A stretch of 64,000 bases of DNA from NCBI GenBank assembly GCA_035633215.1, contig DASQFI010000074.1:17551-81550 (forward strand), written 5' to 3'. How positions within the stretch are numbered: position 1 is the stretch's first letter; each line of letters starts with the position of its first letter. Position numbers and translations under genes: made by a program. This stretch comes from DASQFI01 sp035633215 (GTDB taxonomy: Bacteria; Acidobacteriota; Vicinamibacteria; Vicinamibacterales; SCN-69-37). Under the pieces are notes generated by a model. That model worked only from the letters and a program-made list of their open reading frames with translations, ran no database searches and was not told the origin of the DNA. This document shows, in pieces, positions 24,336 to 33,706 of the stretch.

Positions 24336-26038
24336 GCCGAGTGATCGTCGATCCCGTGACTCGAATCGAGGGGCATCTTCGGATCGAAGCGGAGGTTGAA
24401 GGCGGCGCTGTCCGCGACGCCTGGTCGTCGTCCACGATGTTTCGCGGCATCGAGCTGATTCTCAAAGGCCGTGATCCGCGAGATGCGTGGGCATTCACCC
24501 AGCGGATTTGCGGTGTGTGCACGACGGTGCACGCCATCGCTTCGATCCGGGCCGTCGAGAACGCCATCGGAGCGGCGCCGCCGCCCAACGCGCGGCTCTT
24601 GCGCAACCTCATCATCGCGGCCCAGTGCGTGCAGGATCACGTCGTGCACTTCTACCATCTGCACGCGCTCGACTGGGTGGACATCGTCTCGGCGCTCTCG
24701 GCCGATCCCGCCAAGACGTCGTCTCTGGCACAGTCGATCTCCGACTGGCCGTTGTCCAGCCAGAAATACTTCGCGGGCGTGCGCGATCGCATCAAGGGCT
24801 TCGTCGATCGCGGCCAGCTCGGGCCCTTCGCGAACGCGTATTGGGGGCATCCGGCCTATCGGCTGCCGCCCGAAGCCAACCTGATGGCAGTGGCGCATTA
24901 CCTCGAGGCGCTCGACTGGCAGCGGGAGTTCATCAAGCTGCACGCCGTGCTCGGCGGCAAGAACCCGCACCTGCAGAGCTTCCTCGTGGGCGGCATGTCC
25001 ACGCCGATTGATCCGAACAGTCAGGCGGCGCTCAACGCCGGGACGATCGCCGAGCTGAAGCAGCTCGTGGCGAGGGCCCGGGATTTCGTAGTCCGCGTCT
25101 ACATTCCCGACCTGCTGGCGGTCGCCGCCGCCTACAAGGACTGGGCCGCGCATGGAAAGGGCGTCGGCAATTACCTCGCCTATGGGGAATATCCCGAGGA
25201 TGATTCGGCAAAGCCCAGTCTGTTCCTGAAGGCGGGCGTCATCCGCGGTCGCGACTTGTCGAAGGTCGATCCGTTCGATCCCGCCAAGGTGACCGAGTAC
25301 GTCGCCCACTCCTGGTACGACTACCAGCAGGGAGACGCCGTGTCGCTGCACCCGTTCCAGGGCGAGACCGCGCCGAACTATACGGGGCCAGCGCCGCCGT
25401 ACGAACGCCTTGACACGGACAAGAAATACTCCTGGCTGAAATCGCCGCGGTACGCCGACGAGCCCATGGAAGTAGGTCCGCTCGCGCGCATGCTCGTGTC
25501 GTACGTCTCCGGTCATCCCCGCGTGAAAACCCTCGTTGACGGGGTCCTGAAGGCCCTGAACGTCGGGCCCGAGGCGCTGTTTTCCACGCTCGGGCGCGTC
25601 GGCGCGCGTGGGATCGAAACGCAGCTGCTCGCCGAGAAGATGGAAGACTGGGTCGACGCGCTCGCGGCCAACATGGCTGCCGGCGAGCTGCGGATTCACG
25701 ACAACGACAAGTGGGAGCCCGCCACCTGGCCCGCCGACGCCATGGGCGCCGGCTTCCACGAGGCGCCGCGGGGCTCGCTTGGACATTGGGTCCACATTCG
25801 CGACGGGCTGATCACGAACTATCAGTGCGTCGTGCCGAGCACGTGGAACGCCGGCCCACGAGATGCCAAGGGCAGGCGCGGTCCGTACGAGGAGGCTCTC
25901 ATCGGCACTCCCGTGGCCGATCCCCAGCGGCCGATCGAGATCCTGCGCACGGTCCACAGCTTCGATCCCTGCATGGCCTGCGGCGTCCACGTCGTGGACG
26001 CAACCCGGCGTGAGCTCGTGAGCGTGAGGGTCGTATGA
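24332..26038 (+). CDS. hyaB: [NiFe] hydrogenase large (catalytic) subunit
   Basis: A 568-residue catalytic subunit. The N-terminal Ni-Fe ligand motif is RICGVCTTVH and the C-terminal one DPCMACGVH, followed by a 15-residue tail (starting VVDATRRE) that a maturation protease should remove after the His. It begins MSRVIVDPVTRIEGHLRIE, typical of group 1. It oxidises H2 at the periplasmic face and passes electrons through the small subunit to the cytochrome b encoded next. Start and stop overlap both neighbours by 4 bases. Confidence 0.97.
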   Translation: MSRVIVDPVTRIEGHLRIEAEVEGGAVRDAWSSSTMFRGIELILKGRDPRDAWAFTQRICGVCTTVHAIASIRAVENAIGAAPPPNARLLRNLIIAAQCVQDHVVHFYHLHALDWVDIVSALSADPAKTSSLAQSISDWPLSSQKYFAGVRDRIKGFVDRGQLGPFANAYWGHPAYRLPPEANLMAVAHYLEALDWQREFIKLHAVLGGKNPHLQSFLVGGMSTPIDPNSQAALNAGTIAELKQLVARARDFVVRVYIPDLLAVAAAYKDWAAHGKGVGNYLAYGEYPEDDSAKPSLFLKAGVIRGRDLSKVDPFDPAKVTEYVAHSWYDYQQGDAVSLHPFQGETAPNYTGPAPPYERLDTDKKYSWLKSPRYADEPMEVGPLARMLVSYVSGHPRVKTLVDGVLKALNVGPEALFSTLGRVGARGIETQLLAEKMEDWVDALAANMAAGELRIHDNDKWEPATWPADAMGAGFHEAPRGSLGHWVHIRDGLITNYQCVVPSTWNAGPRDAKGRRGPYEEALIGTPVADPQRPIEILRTVHSFDPCMACGVHVVDATRRELVSVRVV

Positions 26039-26760
26039 GCAACGCGCCGTCGGCTGAAATCGTGCCGGTCTACGTCTGGCAGACGCCCGTGCGTATCACG
26101 CACTGGCTGATCGCGCTGTCGATCGTCGTGCTGTCAGCCACCGGCTTCTACATCGGGCGCCCGTTCGTCACCGTGTCGGGACCCGCGGGCCAGTCCTTTT
26201 TCATGGGCTGGGTGAAGGTCGTTCACGGCTATACCGCCTACGTGTTCATCGGCGCCGTCATCGTCCGGATCATCTGGATGTTCACGGGGAACAACTACGC
26301 GCGCTGGGACAAGCTCGTGCCGGTACGTCGGACACGGCAGAGAGCCCTGCTGCCGACGGTCTCGTTCTATACGTTCCTCCGCGACACGTCGCCAAGGTAC
26401 GTCGGCCACAACCCGCTGGCCGGGCTCGCCTACGTTGCCGTCTTCGGCCTGTACCTGCTGGCCATCGCGACCGGCCTCACCTTGCGTGGGTCGAGCGCTG
26501 CCGTGAACTCGCCGCTGCACTGGTTCGGATCGCTGGCCCCCATTTTCGGCGGCCTCCAGACTGTCCGCTGGATCCATCACGCCGTGATGTGGTTCTTGCT
26601 CGGCTTCGCTGTGCATCACGTCTACAGCGCGGTCCTGATGGCGTCCGTGGAGAAGACCGGGATCATGGATTCGATCTTCACCGGCTACAAATGGGTGCGG
26701 AAGCAGGAGCTCGAGCCCGGACCGTACCGCTGGAGCCATCGCGGAGAACTCGATGAGTAA
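26035..26760 (+). CDS. hyaC: Hydrogenase cytochrome b subunit
   Basis: A 241-residue membrane protein with four main helices. VYVWQTPVRITHWLIALSI places a haem-binding His in helix 1; other candidates are WVKVVHGYTAYVF in helix 2 and WIHHAVMWFLLGFAVHHVY in the last helix. FRDTSPRYVGHNPLAGLAY-type residues are typical of Ni,Fe-hydrogenase I cytochrome b. It links H2 oxidation to quinone reduction. It overlaps the protease gene by 8 bases. Confidence 0.94.
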   Translation: MSNAPSAEIVPVYVWQTPVRITHWLIALSIVVLSATGFYIGRPFVTVSGPAGQSFFMGWVKVVHGYTAYVFIGAVIVRIIWMFTGNNYARWDKLVPVRRTRQRALLPTVSFYTFLRDTSPRYVGHNPLAGLAYVAVFGLYLLAIATGLTLRGSSAAVNSPLHWFGSLAPIFGGLQTVRWIHHAVMWFLLGFAVHHVYSAVLMASVEKTGIMDSIFTGYKWVRKQELEPGPYRWSHRGELDE

Positions 26761-27301
26761 GCGAACACCTCTTCTTGTGCTGGGTCTCGGGAACGTGCTG
26801 CTCGAGGATGACGGCGTGGGCTCCGCGGCCGTGGCATTGCTTCACGATCGCTATCGGCTCCCCGCCGGCGTCCGGGTCCTTGACGGGGGGACGCTCGGTT
26901 TGTCGCTCCTCCCGTATCTCGAAGACGCGGACGCGCTGATCCTCGTCGATGCGATTCGAGCCGATGGACCGCCGGGCACCTTCGTCCGGCTGGAAGGCGA
27001 TGACGTGCCTCCCGCCGTGGCGACGCGCCTGTCGCCCCACCAGATTGGCGTGGCCGACCTCCTCGATGGCGCCCGCTGGCTCGACCGATCTCCCCGGCAC
27101 GTGGTCCTGCTCGGTCTCGTGCCGGAGTCGATGGATCTGGCGATTGGGCTGTCCCCTCGGGTCGCGAGGGCGCTGCCGGACCTCGTCGCGCGGGTGGCCG
27201 ACGAGGCCGGTGCGCTCGGGCTCACGTTCCATCCACGCGGGATCGAAACGGTGCCCATCGCCACGCGAACCCTGGATCTGGGTCGTCTCGCGGCCCGGTA
27301 G
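26753..27301 (+). CDS. hyaD: Hydrogenase maturation endopeptidase
   Basis: A 182-residue HyaD/HybD-type protease that trims the C-terminus of the large subunit after nickel insertion. Conserved features: LVLGLGNVLLEDDGVGSAAV (metal-sensing Glu/Asp region), VLDGGTLGLSLLPYL, ILVDAIRADG and RLSPHQIG. The last three are the usual landmarks for nickel recognition. It lies between the cytochrome b gene (overlap 8 bases) and hypA (gap 9 bases). Confidence 0.94.
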   Translation: MSKRTPLLVLGLGNVLLEDDGVGSAAVALLHDRYRLPAGVRVLDGGTLGLSLLPYLEDADALILVDAIRADGPPGTFVRLEGDDVPPAVATRLSPHQIGVADLLDGARWLDRSPRHVVLLGLVPESMDLAIGLSPRVARALPDLVARVADEAGALGLTFHPRGIETVPIATRTLDLGRLAAR

Positions 27302-27310
27302 GAGGCCACC

Positions 27311-27673
27311 ATGCACGAGCTCGGCGTGGCGGCTGGGATTCTCGACATCGTGCGGCAGCACGTTCCGGTTTCGGACGCTCGTCGTGTGCGCGCCGTCCGA
27401 GTGCGCCTGGGTGAGATTGCCGGCGTCGTGCCCGACTCGCTCGACTTCTGTTTCGGCGCCATCGTGGCTGGGACCCCCTATGCGTCCGCGTTCCTGGCGA
27501 TCGAGCGCGTGCCGGCGCGCGGCAGATGCGGCGGCTGCGGACGCCTCGTTGAGGTGTCGCGGATGCAGTGGGTGTGCCCCTGGTGCGGGGGCCTGGGCCT
27601 GACCGTGACATCGGGCGATGAGCTGCACGTCGCGGACGTCGAGCTCGATGACACCGTTGAGGTGGCGTTATGA
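27311..27673 (+). CDS. hypA: Hydrogenase nickel incorporation protein HypA
   Basis: A 120-residue nickel chaperone. The N-terminal MHE supplies nickel ligands. A zinc site is formed by CGGC (residues 73-76) and CPWC (about 93-96). It delivers nickel to the hydrogenase large subunit together with HypB. AGGAGG lies 6 bases before the ATG. It overlaps hypB by 4 bases. Confidence 0.95.
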   Translation: MHELGVAAGILDIVRQHVPVSDARRVRAVRVRLGEIAGVVPDSLDFCFGAIVAGTPYASAFLAIERVPARGRCGGCGRLVEVSRMQWVCPWCGGLGLTVTSGDELHVADVELDDTVEVAL

Positions 27674-28329
27674 GTGTCGTCACGATCGAACGCAAGGTTC
27701 TCGAAAAAAATGACGCCCTCGCGGCCATTAACCGCGCGGCGTTCGATCGTCACCGGCTGCTGGCCGTGAACGTGGTCAGTTCGCCGGGTGCCGGCAAGAC
27801 GACGTTGCTCGAAGCCACGATCGAGCATCTCAAGGACCGGCTGCGCATCGCCGTGGTCGAAGGAGATGTCCAGACGGATCTCGATGCCCAGCGCGTGGCG
27901 CGGTACCGTGTGCCGGTCGTCCAGATCGTCACCAACGGCGGGTGCCATCTCGAGGCGGGGCTCGTGGCGCAGGCCCTTGACCGCCTCGACCTCGGCGTCC
28001 TCGACCTCCTGATCATTGAGAACGTCGGTAATCTGGTCTGCCCAGCCAACTACGATCTCGGCGAAGCCATGAAGGTTGTCGTGCTCAGCACCGCCGAGGG
28101 GGACGATAAGCCTCTCAAGTATCCGGGGATGTTCCGCCGCGCCTCGGTGCTCATCATCAACAAGGTCGATCTGCTCCCGTATGTCAACGCCGACGTCGAC
28201 ATGATCAAGCGTCACGCCAGGCAAATCAACCCGGCGCTGGTCGTGTTCGAAATGGCGGCCACGACGCGCACGGGCGTGGCGGCCTGGTGTGACTGGCTGG
28301 CGGCCGAGGTGGCCGCCCGCCATGCGTGA
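27670..28329 (+). CDS. hypB: Hydrogenase nickel incorporation GTPase HypB
   Basis: A 219-residue SIMIBI-class GTPase. P-loop SSPGAGKTT, then AVVEGDVQTDLDAQR, the metal-binding NGGCHLEA, a hydrophobic switch region (IENVGNLVCPANYD) and the base-specificity motif NKVDLL. It lacks the N-terminal His-rich extension seen in some HypB proteins, so nickel storage is unlikely. It overlaps hypF by 8 bases. Confidence 0.95.
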   Translation: MSVVTIERKVLEKNDALAAINRAAFDRHRLLAVNVVSSPGAGKTTLLEATIEHLKDRLRIAVVEGDVQTDLDAQRVARYRVPVVQIVTNGGCHLEAGLVAQALDRLDLGVLDLLIIENVGNLVCPANYDLGEAMKVVVLSTAEGDDKPLKYPGMFRRASVLIINKVDLLPYVNADVDMIKRHARQINPALVVFEMAATTRTGVAAWCDWLAAEVAARHA

Positions 28330-30673
28330 GCGTCTCCGCTTCGCGGTGCGCGGTGCCGTCCAGGGCGTGGGCTTTCGGCCGTTCGTGTACCGCCTGGCCC
28401 ATGACCTGGGCCTCGACGGCTGGGTCCGCAACTCGACAGCCGGCGTCTTCATCGAGGTGGAAGGCCAGCACGACCAGCTCGAGGCGTTTCGCGTCCGGCT
28501 GGCGTCCGATCGCCCGCCGCGCGCGGTGATTCAGAGCCTCGAAGCCTCGTGGCTCGACGCGGCCGGTCACTCCGGCTTCCAGATCCTCGAGAGCGCTCAT
28601 GACGGTGCGATCTCGGCGCTCGTGCTGCCTGACATCGCGATTTGCGAGGACTGCCGGCGGGAGATCGCTGACCGCTCGAATCGGCGGTACCGGTACCCGT
28701 TCACGAATTGCACGAACTGCGGGCCACGCTTCAGCATCATCGAGGCGCTGCCCTATGACCGGGCCAACACGTCGATGAGGCGCTTTGAAATGTGCCCGGC
28801 GTGCCAGCGCGAGTACGACAGCCCGCTCGACCGCCGGTTTCACGCGCAGCCCAATGCCTGCCCGGCCTGCGGCCCGCAGGTCGCGCTCTGGCACGGCGCC
28901 GGTCACGTCCTCGCTCGGCAGGACGACGCGCTTCGCGCCGCGGCCGGCGCCATTCAGGCCGGACGCATTGTCGCGGTGAAGGGCCTCGGCGGCTTTCATC
29001 TCATGACGGATGCGCGAAACGACGGCGCCGTCAGGCGCCTTCGTGAACGCAAGCACCGGGAGGAGAAGCCCCTCGCGTTGATGTATCCCGACATGGACTC
29101 CATCAATCGACACTGCGTGGTCTCGACGGCGGAGGCCCGCGTGCTGGCCTCGCCGGAGTCGCCGATTGTGCTGTGCGAGCGGCGTCGGGGGACGCAGGCG
29201 GAGCTGGCCGCGTCGGTGGCGCCTGGGAACCCGAATCTTGGCGTGATGCTGCCGTACACGCCGCTGCACCTCGTGCTCATGCGCGACATCGGCGGTCCGG
29301 TGGTGGCGACGAGTGGCAATCTGTCTGACGAACCGATCTGCACCGACGAACGGGAAGCGATCGGTCGGCTTGGTCACATCGCCGACCTGTTTCTCGTCCA
29401 CGACCGGCCCATCGTCCGCCATGTTGACGACTCGATCGTCCGGATGATGCTCGACCGCGAGCTGGTCCTGCGGCGGGCACGCGGGTATGCGCCTCTGCCC
29501 ATTCCGCTGAGGCGGCCGGCACCAACGCTCCTGGCCGTCGGCGCGCACCTCAAGAACACGGTTGCCGCAACCTCCGGGTCGAATGTGTTCGTGAGCCAGC
29601 ACATCGGCGATCTCGAATCCGCCGAAGCCTGCGAGGCGTTCGTCAAGGTCATCGCTGATTTTCAGACGCTCTATGAGCTGACGCCGGCAGCCGTCGTCGC
29701 GGATCTCCATCCCGACTATCGATCGACCAGGCACGCGCGGTCGCTCGGTGTGCCGGTGACGCACGTGCAGCACCATTTCGCTCATGTCGCGGCTTGCCTG
29801 GCGGAGAACGATCTCGAGGGCCCCGCGCTCGGCGTGTCGTGGGACGGCACCGGGTATGGCCCGGACGGTACGGTCTGGGGCGGCGAGTTCCTGGCGGTCG
29901 GCACGGCGTCGTTCGCCCGGGTCGCATGCCTCCGGCCGTTTCGACTGCCTGGTGGTGATCGGGCGATCAGGGAGCCGCGGCGGGCGGCTCTCGGACTCCT
30001 GCATGCGATGGCCGGCAGGGATGCGGTTGCGATCCCCTCGCCCGCGATCCGGGCCTTCACCGACGCCGAACGGGCGCTCCTGATCGACGCCCTTGCGCGC
30101 GGCGTGAATTCGCCCGTGACGACAAGCGCCGGTCGCCTGTGCGATGCGGTGGCGTCCCTCGTCGGCCTCCGGCAGCAGGCGAGCTTTGAAGGGCAGGCGG
30201 CGATGGAGCTGGAGTTCGCGATCACGCCCGGCGTCGCCGACGCCTATCCCTTCGCGGTGTCGACGGCCGGCGAGCAATTCGCGGTCGGTTCCTGGCAGGC
30301 CCCGCCGCTCGTAATCGACTGGGAGCCGACCGTGCGCGCGGTCGTCGGCGACGTGGGCGCGGGAGTGGCCACGGGCGTCATCGCCGGACGCGTACACAAC
30401 ACGCTGGTCGAGATGATCGTGACCGCCGCGGAGCGCTGCAACGAGCCCGCGGTCGTGCTGACGGGTGGATGTTTCCAGAACCGTTACCTCACGGAGCGTG
30501 CCGTGGCCAGGCTGCGACACGCCGGGTTTCGGCCGTATTGGCACCAGCGGATCCCTCCGAACGACGGCGGCATCTCGCTGGGACAGATCGCCGCGTACGT
30601 TCGAGCGAACCGGACTGCCCCGGCTGAAGGACCGACACGCCGCGAAGACGAGTCGTTGCTCGCGCTTCGTTGA
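28322..30673 (+). CDS. hypF: Carbamoyltransferase HypF
   Basis: A 783-residue enzyme that makes the carbamoyl thioester used for the CN ligands of the Fe site. Domains in order: acylphosphatase-like (GAVQGVGFRPFVYRLA), two zinc-finger pairs (CEDCRREI...CTNCGPRFS; CPACQREY...CPACGPQ), a YrdC-like nucleotide domain (GGFHLMTDARND, KGLGG) and a Kae1-like carbamoyltransferase domain (HHFAHVAAC, GVSWDGTGYGPDG, LTGGCFQNRYLTE). ATG 28322 was chosen because an upstream extension overlaps hypB further and lacks family similarity. Confidence 0.95.
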   Translation: MRERLRFAVRGAVQGVGFRPFVYRLAHDLGLDGWVRNSTAGVFIEVEGQHDQLEAFRVRLASDRPPRAVIQSLEASWLDAAGHSGFQILESAHDGAISALVLPDIAICEDCRREIADRSNRRYRYPFTNCTNCGPRFSIIEALPYDRANTSMRRFEMCPACQREYDSPLDRRFHAQPNACPACGPQVALWHGAGHVLARQDDALRAAAGAIQAGRIVAVKGLGGFHLMTDARNDGAVRRLRERKHREEKPLALMYPDMDSINRHCVVSTAEARVLASPESPIVLCERRRGTQAELAASVAPGNPNLGVMLPYTPLHLVLMRDIGGPVVATSGNLSDEPICTDEREAIGRLGHIADLFLVHDRPIVRHVDDSIVRMMLDRELVLRRARGYAPLPIPLRRPAPTLLAVGAHLKNTVAATSGSNVFVSQHIGDLESAEACEAFVKVIADFQTLYELTPAAVVADLHPDYRSTRHARSLGVPVTHVQHHFAHVAACLAENDLEGPALGVSWDGTGYGPDGTVWGGEFLAVGTASFARVACLRPFRLPGGDRAIREPRRAALGLLHAMAGRDAVAIPSPAIRAFTDAERALLIDALARGVNSPVTTSAGRLCDAVASLVGLRQQASFEGQAAMELEFAITPGVADAYPFAVSTAGEQFAVGSWQAPPLVIDWEPTVRAVVGDVGAGVATGVIAGRVHNTLVEMIVTAAERCNEPAVVLTGGCFQNRYLTERAVARLRHAGFRPYWHQRIPPNDGGISLGQIAAYVRANRTAPAEGPTRREDESLLALR

Positions 30674-30693
30674 TTGAACAGGGGGAATCGTCG

Positions 30694-30951
30694 ATGTGCC
30701 TCGCCATTCCCGGACGCATCCTCACCATTGAAGCCGGGGATCCCGTGCTTCGCAGCGGCAGAGTCGACTTTGCCGGCGTCATCAAGCACGTGAATCTGAG
30801 CTACGTGCCCGACGCCCGCGTCGGCGACTTCGTCCTGGTGCACGTGGGCTTCGCCATTTCGACGGTTGATGAGGCCGAGGCCAGGCAGGTGTTCGACTAT
30901 CTCGCCGGCATGGGCGAGCTGGCCGAGCTCGAAGACGGAGAGACGCCGTGA
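30694..30951 (+). CDS. hypC: Hydrogenase assembly chaperone HypC
   Basis: An 85-residue chaperone that starts MCLAIPGRI, with the invariant Cys2 that binds the Fe(CN)2CO precursor. VGDFVLVHVGFAISTVDEAEA is the second conserved block. A GGGGGA ribosome site precedes ATG 30694; the 24 extra upstream bases in frame are not needed. It overlaps hypD by 4 bases. Confidence 0.95.
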   Translation: MCLAIPGRILTIEAGDPVLRSGRVDFAGVIKHVNLSYVPDARVGDFVLVHVGFAISTVDEAEARQVFDYLAGMGELAELEDGETP

Positions 30952-32075
30952 AGTTCATCGACGAATACCGGGATCCGGAGGCCGCGGCAGGGTACGCGCG
31001 GGCGCTTCGGCGGATCACGACGCGGCCTTGGATCCTCATGGAGGTCTGCGGCGGGCAGACGCATGCGATTGTCAAATTCGGCGTCGATGAGCTGCTGCCG
31101 CCGGAGGTGACGCTGGTGCATGGCCCGGGGTGTCCCGTGTGCGTCACGCCGCTCGAGTTGATCGAAAAGGCGATCGAGATCGCCTCGGCGCCCGGGGTGA
31201 TCTTCTGTTCATTCGGCGACATGCTGCGCGTGCCGGGCCGCACGCACGACCTGTTGACCGTGAAGGCCCGGGGCGGCGACGTGCGGATCGTCTACTCGCC
31301 GCTCGACGCGGTCGCCATCGCGCGCGCACACCCGGACCGGGACGTCGTGTTCTTCGCGGTGGGGTTCGAGACCACGGCGCCGGCCAATGCGATGGCGGTG
31401 TACCAGGCGGCGCGGAGCGGCCTGACGAACTTCTCGATGCTCGTCTCGCACGTGCTCGTGCCGCCGGCGATGGAGGCCATTCTGGCGTCGCCACAGAGGC
31501 GAGTGCAGGGGTTTCTGGCGGCCGGTCACGTCTGCACGGTGATGGGCTATACGGAGTACGAGCCCCTGGTCGCCAAGTATGGCGCGCCGATTGTCGTCAC
31601 TGGTTTCGAACCGCTCGACATCCTGCAAGGCGTCTACATGTGCGTCAAGCAGCTCGAGGAAGGCCGCGCCGAGGTCGAAAACCAGTACGTACGCGCGGTT
31701 CGCCGCGGCGGCAATGTGGCGGCGCAACAACTCGTCCGTGAGGTCTTCCGTGTCGTGCCTCGCAAGTGGCGCGGCGTCGGCGAGATTCCGCAGAGCGGCC
31801 TGGCGCTGGCCGGTCCCTATGAGGCCTTCGATGCCGAGTTGCGATTCGGGATCGCCGGCCACACGGCCGACGAGCCGACCGAATGCTGCAGCGGCCAGAT
31901 CATGCAGGGCTTGATGAAACCGCACGACTGTCCGGCGTTCGGCCGGCGATGCACCCCCGACCATCCGCTGGGCGCCACGATGGTGTCCTCGGAAGGGGCG
32001 TGCGCCGCGTATTACCGGTACCGGCGCCTGCAGGTGCCGCTGCAGGAGGCAAGGGTGGTGACCCGTGGCAACTGA
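30948..32075 (+). CDS. hypD: Hydrogenase maturation protein HypD
   Basis: A 375-residue [4Fe-4S] scaffold protein for Fe(CN)2CO assembly. The conserved cysteine motifs CGGQTHAIVKFG (with the active Cys), HGPGCPVCVTP, GHVCTVMGY and the C-terminal CCSGQIMQG / CPAFGRRCTP cluster ligands are all present. GTG start, overlapping hypC (GTGA). It overlaps hypE by 11 bases. Confidence 0.95.
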   Translation: MKFIDEYRDPEAAAGYARALRRITTRPWILMEVCGGQTHAIVKFGVDELLPPEVTLVHGPGCPVCVTPLELIEKAIEIASAPGVIFCSFGDMLRVPGRTHDLLTVKARGGDVRIVYSPLDAVAIARAHPDRDVVFFAVGFETTAPANAMAVYQAARSGLTNFSMLVSHVLVPPAMEAILASPQRRVQGFLAAGHVCTVMGYTEYEPLVAKYGAPIVVTGFEPLDILQGVYMCVKQLEEGRAEVENQYVRAVRRGGNVAAQQLVREVFRVVPRKWRGVGEIPQSGLALAGPYEAFDAELRFGIAGHTADEPTECCSGQIMQGLMKPHDCPAFGRRCTPDHPLGATMVSSEGACAAYYRYRRLQVPLQEARVVTRGN

Positions 32076-33120
32076 TCTGGAATCGGGGCTGACCTGCGCG
32101 GTTCCGATCGGCGACCACGTGCAGGTGCTGCTGGCCCACGGCGGCGGCGGCCGGCTGACGAACCAGCTCATCGAGCAGCTCTTCGTGCCAGCGTTCGGCA
32201 GCCCGGAGCTTCACGCGCGTCATGATGGCGCGCACCTCAATCTCGGCGGCGCGCGACTGGCCTTCTCGACCGACTCCTATGTCGTCCGGCCGATGTTCTT
32301 CCCCGGCGGTGACATCGGCTCTCTCGCCGTGAACGGCACCGTGAACGACCTGGCGATGTGCGGCGCAAGGCCGCAGTTCCTGAGCGCCGGCTTCGTCATC
32401 GAGGAAGGCCTGCCGATGGAGAGCCTGAGGCGCATCGTGATGTCGATGCGGTCGGCCGCGCAGGCCGCGGGTGTCACAGTCGTCACGGGCGACACCAAGG
32501 TCGTGGACCGCGGGAAAGGCGATGGCGTGTACGTGAATACGGCGGGCGTCGGTCTGATTGAACATCGCGGGATGATTGCGCCGGCAAGCGTTCGGCCGGG
32601 CGATGCCGTGCTGCTGTCCGGAGACATCGGGCGTCACGGGATGGCCGTGATGGCCGCGCGCGAAGGCCTGCAATTCGAGTCGGCCATCGAGAGCGACTGC
32701 GCGCCATTGGTGGCGCCGGTGCTGGCTCTCCTCGATGCAGGCATCGACGTGCATTGCCTCCGGGATCTCACGCGCGGCGGCGTCGCGAGCGCGACCGTCG
32801 AAATCGCCGAGGCCACCGGCCTGCACATTCGACTGACAGAGGCGCTCATTCCGATTCGGGAAGACGTCCGGGGCGCGTGCGAGATCCTCGGATTCGATCC
32901 GCTCTATGTCGCCAACGAGGGGCGCTTCATCGCCTTCGTTCCGGCCGACGCCGCCGATCGCGCGCTCGGCGTGCTCCGGGCCTGCGCCGTCAGTCATGAA
33001 GCCGTCCTGATCGGGACGGTCGAGGAGGCGCCGCGCAGTCTTGTCACGATGAAGAGCCGCATCGGGGCGACGCGCGTCGTGGACATGTTGAGCGGCGAGC
33101 AGTTGCCGCGGATCTGTTGA
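32065..33120 (+). CDS. hypE: Hydrogenase maturation protein HypE
   Basis: A 351-residue PurM-like ATPase that dehydrates the carbamoyl group to a thiocyanate on its C-terminal cysteine. It starts at GTG 32065. AHGGGGRLTNQLIE and TDSYVVRPMFFPGGDIG form the N-terminal ATP region, LRDLTRGGVASA the second. The C-terminus is PRIC, the functional ending. It is the last gene of the hydrogenase operon; an inverted-repeat element follows. Confidence 0.96.
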   Translation: MATDLESGLTCAVPIGDHVQVLLAHGGGGRLTNQLIEQLFVPAFGSPELHARHDGAHLNLGGARLAFSTDSYVVRPMFFPGGDIGSLAVNGTVNDLAMCGARPQFLSAGFVIEEGLPMESLRRIVMSMRSAAQAAGVTVVTGDTKVVDRGKGDGVYVNTAGVGLIEHRGMIAPASVRPGDAVLLSGDIGRHGMAVMAAREGLQFESAIESDCAPLVAPVLALLDAGIDVHCLRDLTRGGVASATVEIAEATGLHIRLTEALIPIREDVRGACEILGFDPLYVANEGRFIAFVPADAADRALGVLRACAVSHEAVLIGTVEEAPRSLVTMKSRIGATRVVDMLSGEQLPRIC

Positions 33121-33124
33121 GCCT

Positions 33125-33335
33125 TGGCCTGGAGCCGTTCTCACTTTCCTCTAGAGCCGTTCTCATTTCCTCATAGAGCAAAACCGGCAAGTATCGCGAG
33201 ACATTCGGCCCAATTCCGGCAACCAGCTCGCTACAGGAAAATGAGAACGGCTCTAGCGACCCGCCGGGCAGAATTCTGCCCATCTGTCCGTGATTCGTGC
33301 GGTCTGGCACTACGTGGAAGTGAGAACGGCCCTGG
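33125..33335. repeat. Inverted-repeat element with GAGCCGTTCTCA units
   Basis: About 210 bases between hypE and the next cytochrome gene. Two copies of AGAGCCGTTCTCAnTTTCC-like sequence face right (33131-33149, 33151-33170), and two face left as complements (33236-33255, GAAAATGAGAACGGCTCTAG; 33316-33333, GAAGTGAGAACGGC). The outer pair also shares GGCCTGG/CCAGGCC-type flanks. A fifth copy is at 50387-50405. The layout suggests a non-autonomous MITE-like element. Confidence 0.65.
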
Positions 33336-33336
33336 C

Positions 33337-33678
33337 CTACTTCAGCGACTGCATGTAGGCGACCAGCGCGTCGAGATCCGCATCCTTGAGGTCGTACTTC
33401 TTCGACGACATCTTCAAGGTCGGCTTCTTGGGCAGCGCGGCTTCCATCTCAGCCGTGTGGGTGAACCATCGCTTGATGTCGGCCGCCGACAGCTTGGCGC
33501 CGACCCCGTCGAGCGGGAACATCTTGTTGCCCTTCCCGGCGATCATGTGACACGTCGCGCACTTCTGCGTTTCGTAGATTTTCTTGCCGGCTTCGATCTT
33601 CTTGGCATCCTGGGCCGCCAGCGTTGTGGCGCTCGCCAGGAACATCCCACTCACCAGCGTTGTCAGTATGAACTTCAT
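33337..33678 (-). CDS. Small monohaem cytochrome c (class I)
   Basis: A 113-residue exported cytochrome. A signal peptide ends near ATTLAAQ. A single CATCH motif in YETQKCATCHMIAGKGN binds haem, and KMSSKKYDLKDADLDALVAYM gives the distal Met and the C-terminal helix. It is the nearest relative of the gene immediately upstream on the same strand (28-base gap); the pair probably arose by duplication. Likely a soluble periplasmic electron shuttle next to the Rieske/b complex. Its stop codon borders the inverted-repeat element. Confidence 0.92.
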   Translation of the reverse strand: MKFILTTLVSGMFLASATTLAAQDAKKIEAGKKIYETQKCATCHMIAGKGNKMFPLDGVGAKLSAADIKRWFTHTAEMEAALPKKPTLKMSSKKYDLKDADLDALVAYMQSLK

Positions 33679-33706
33679 GATGGACCCGTTCCTTTGGTGA
33701 CCGTCG

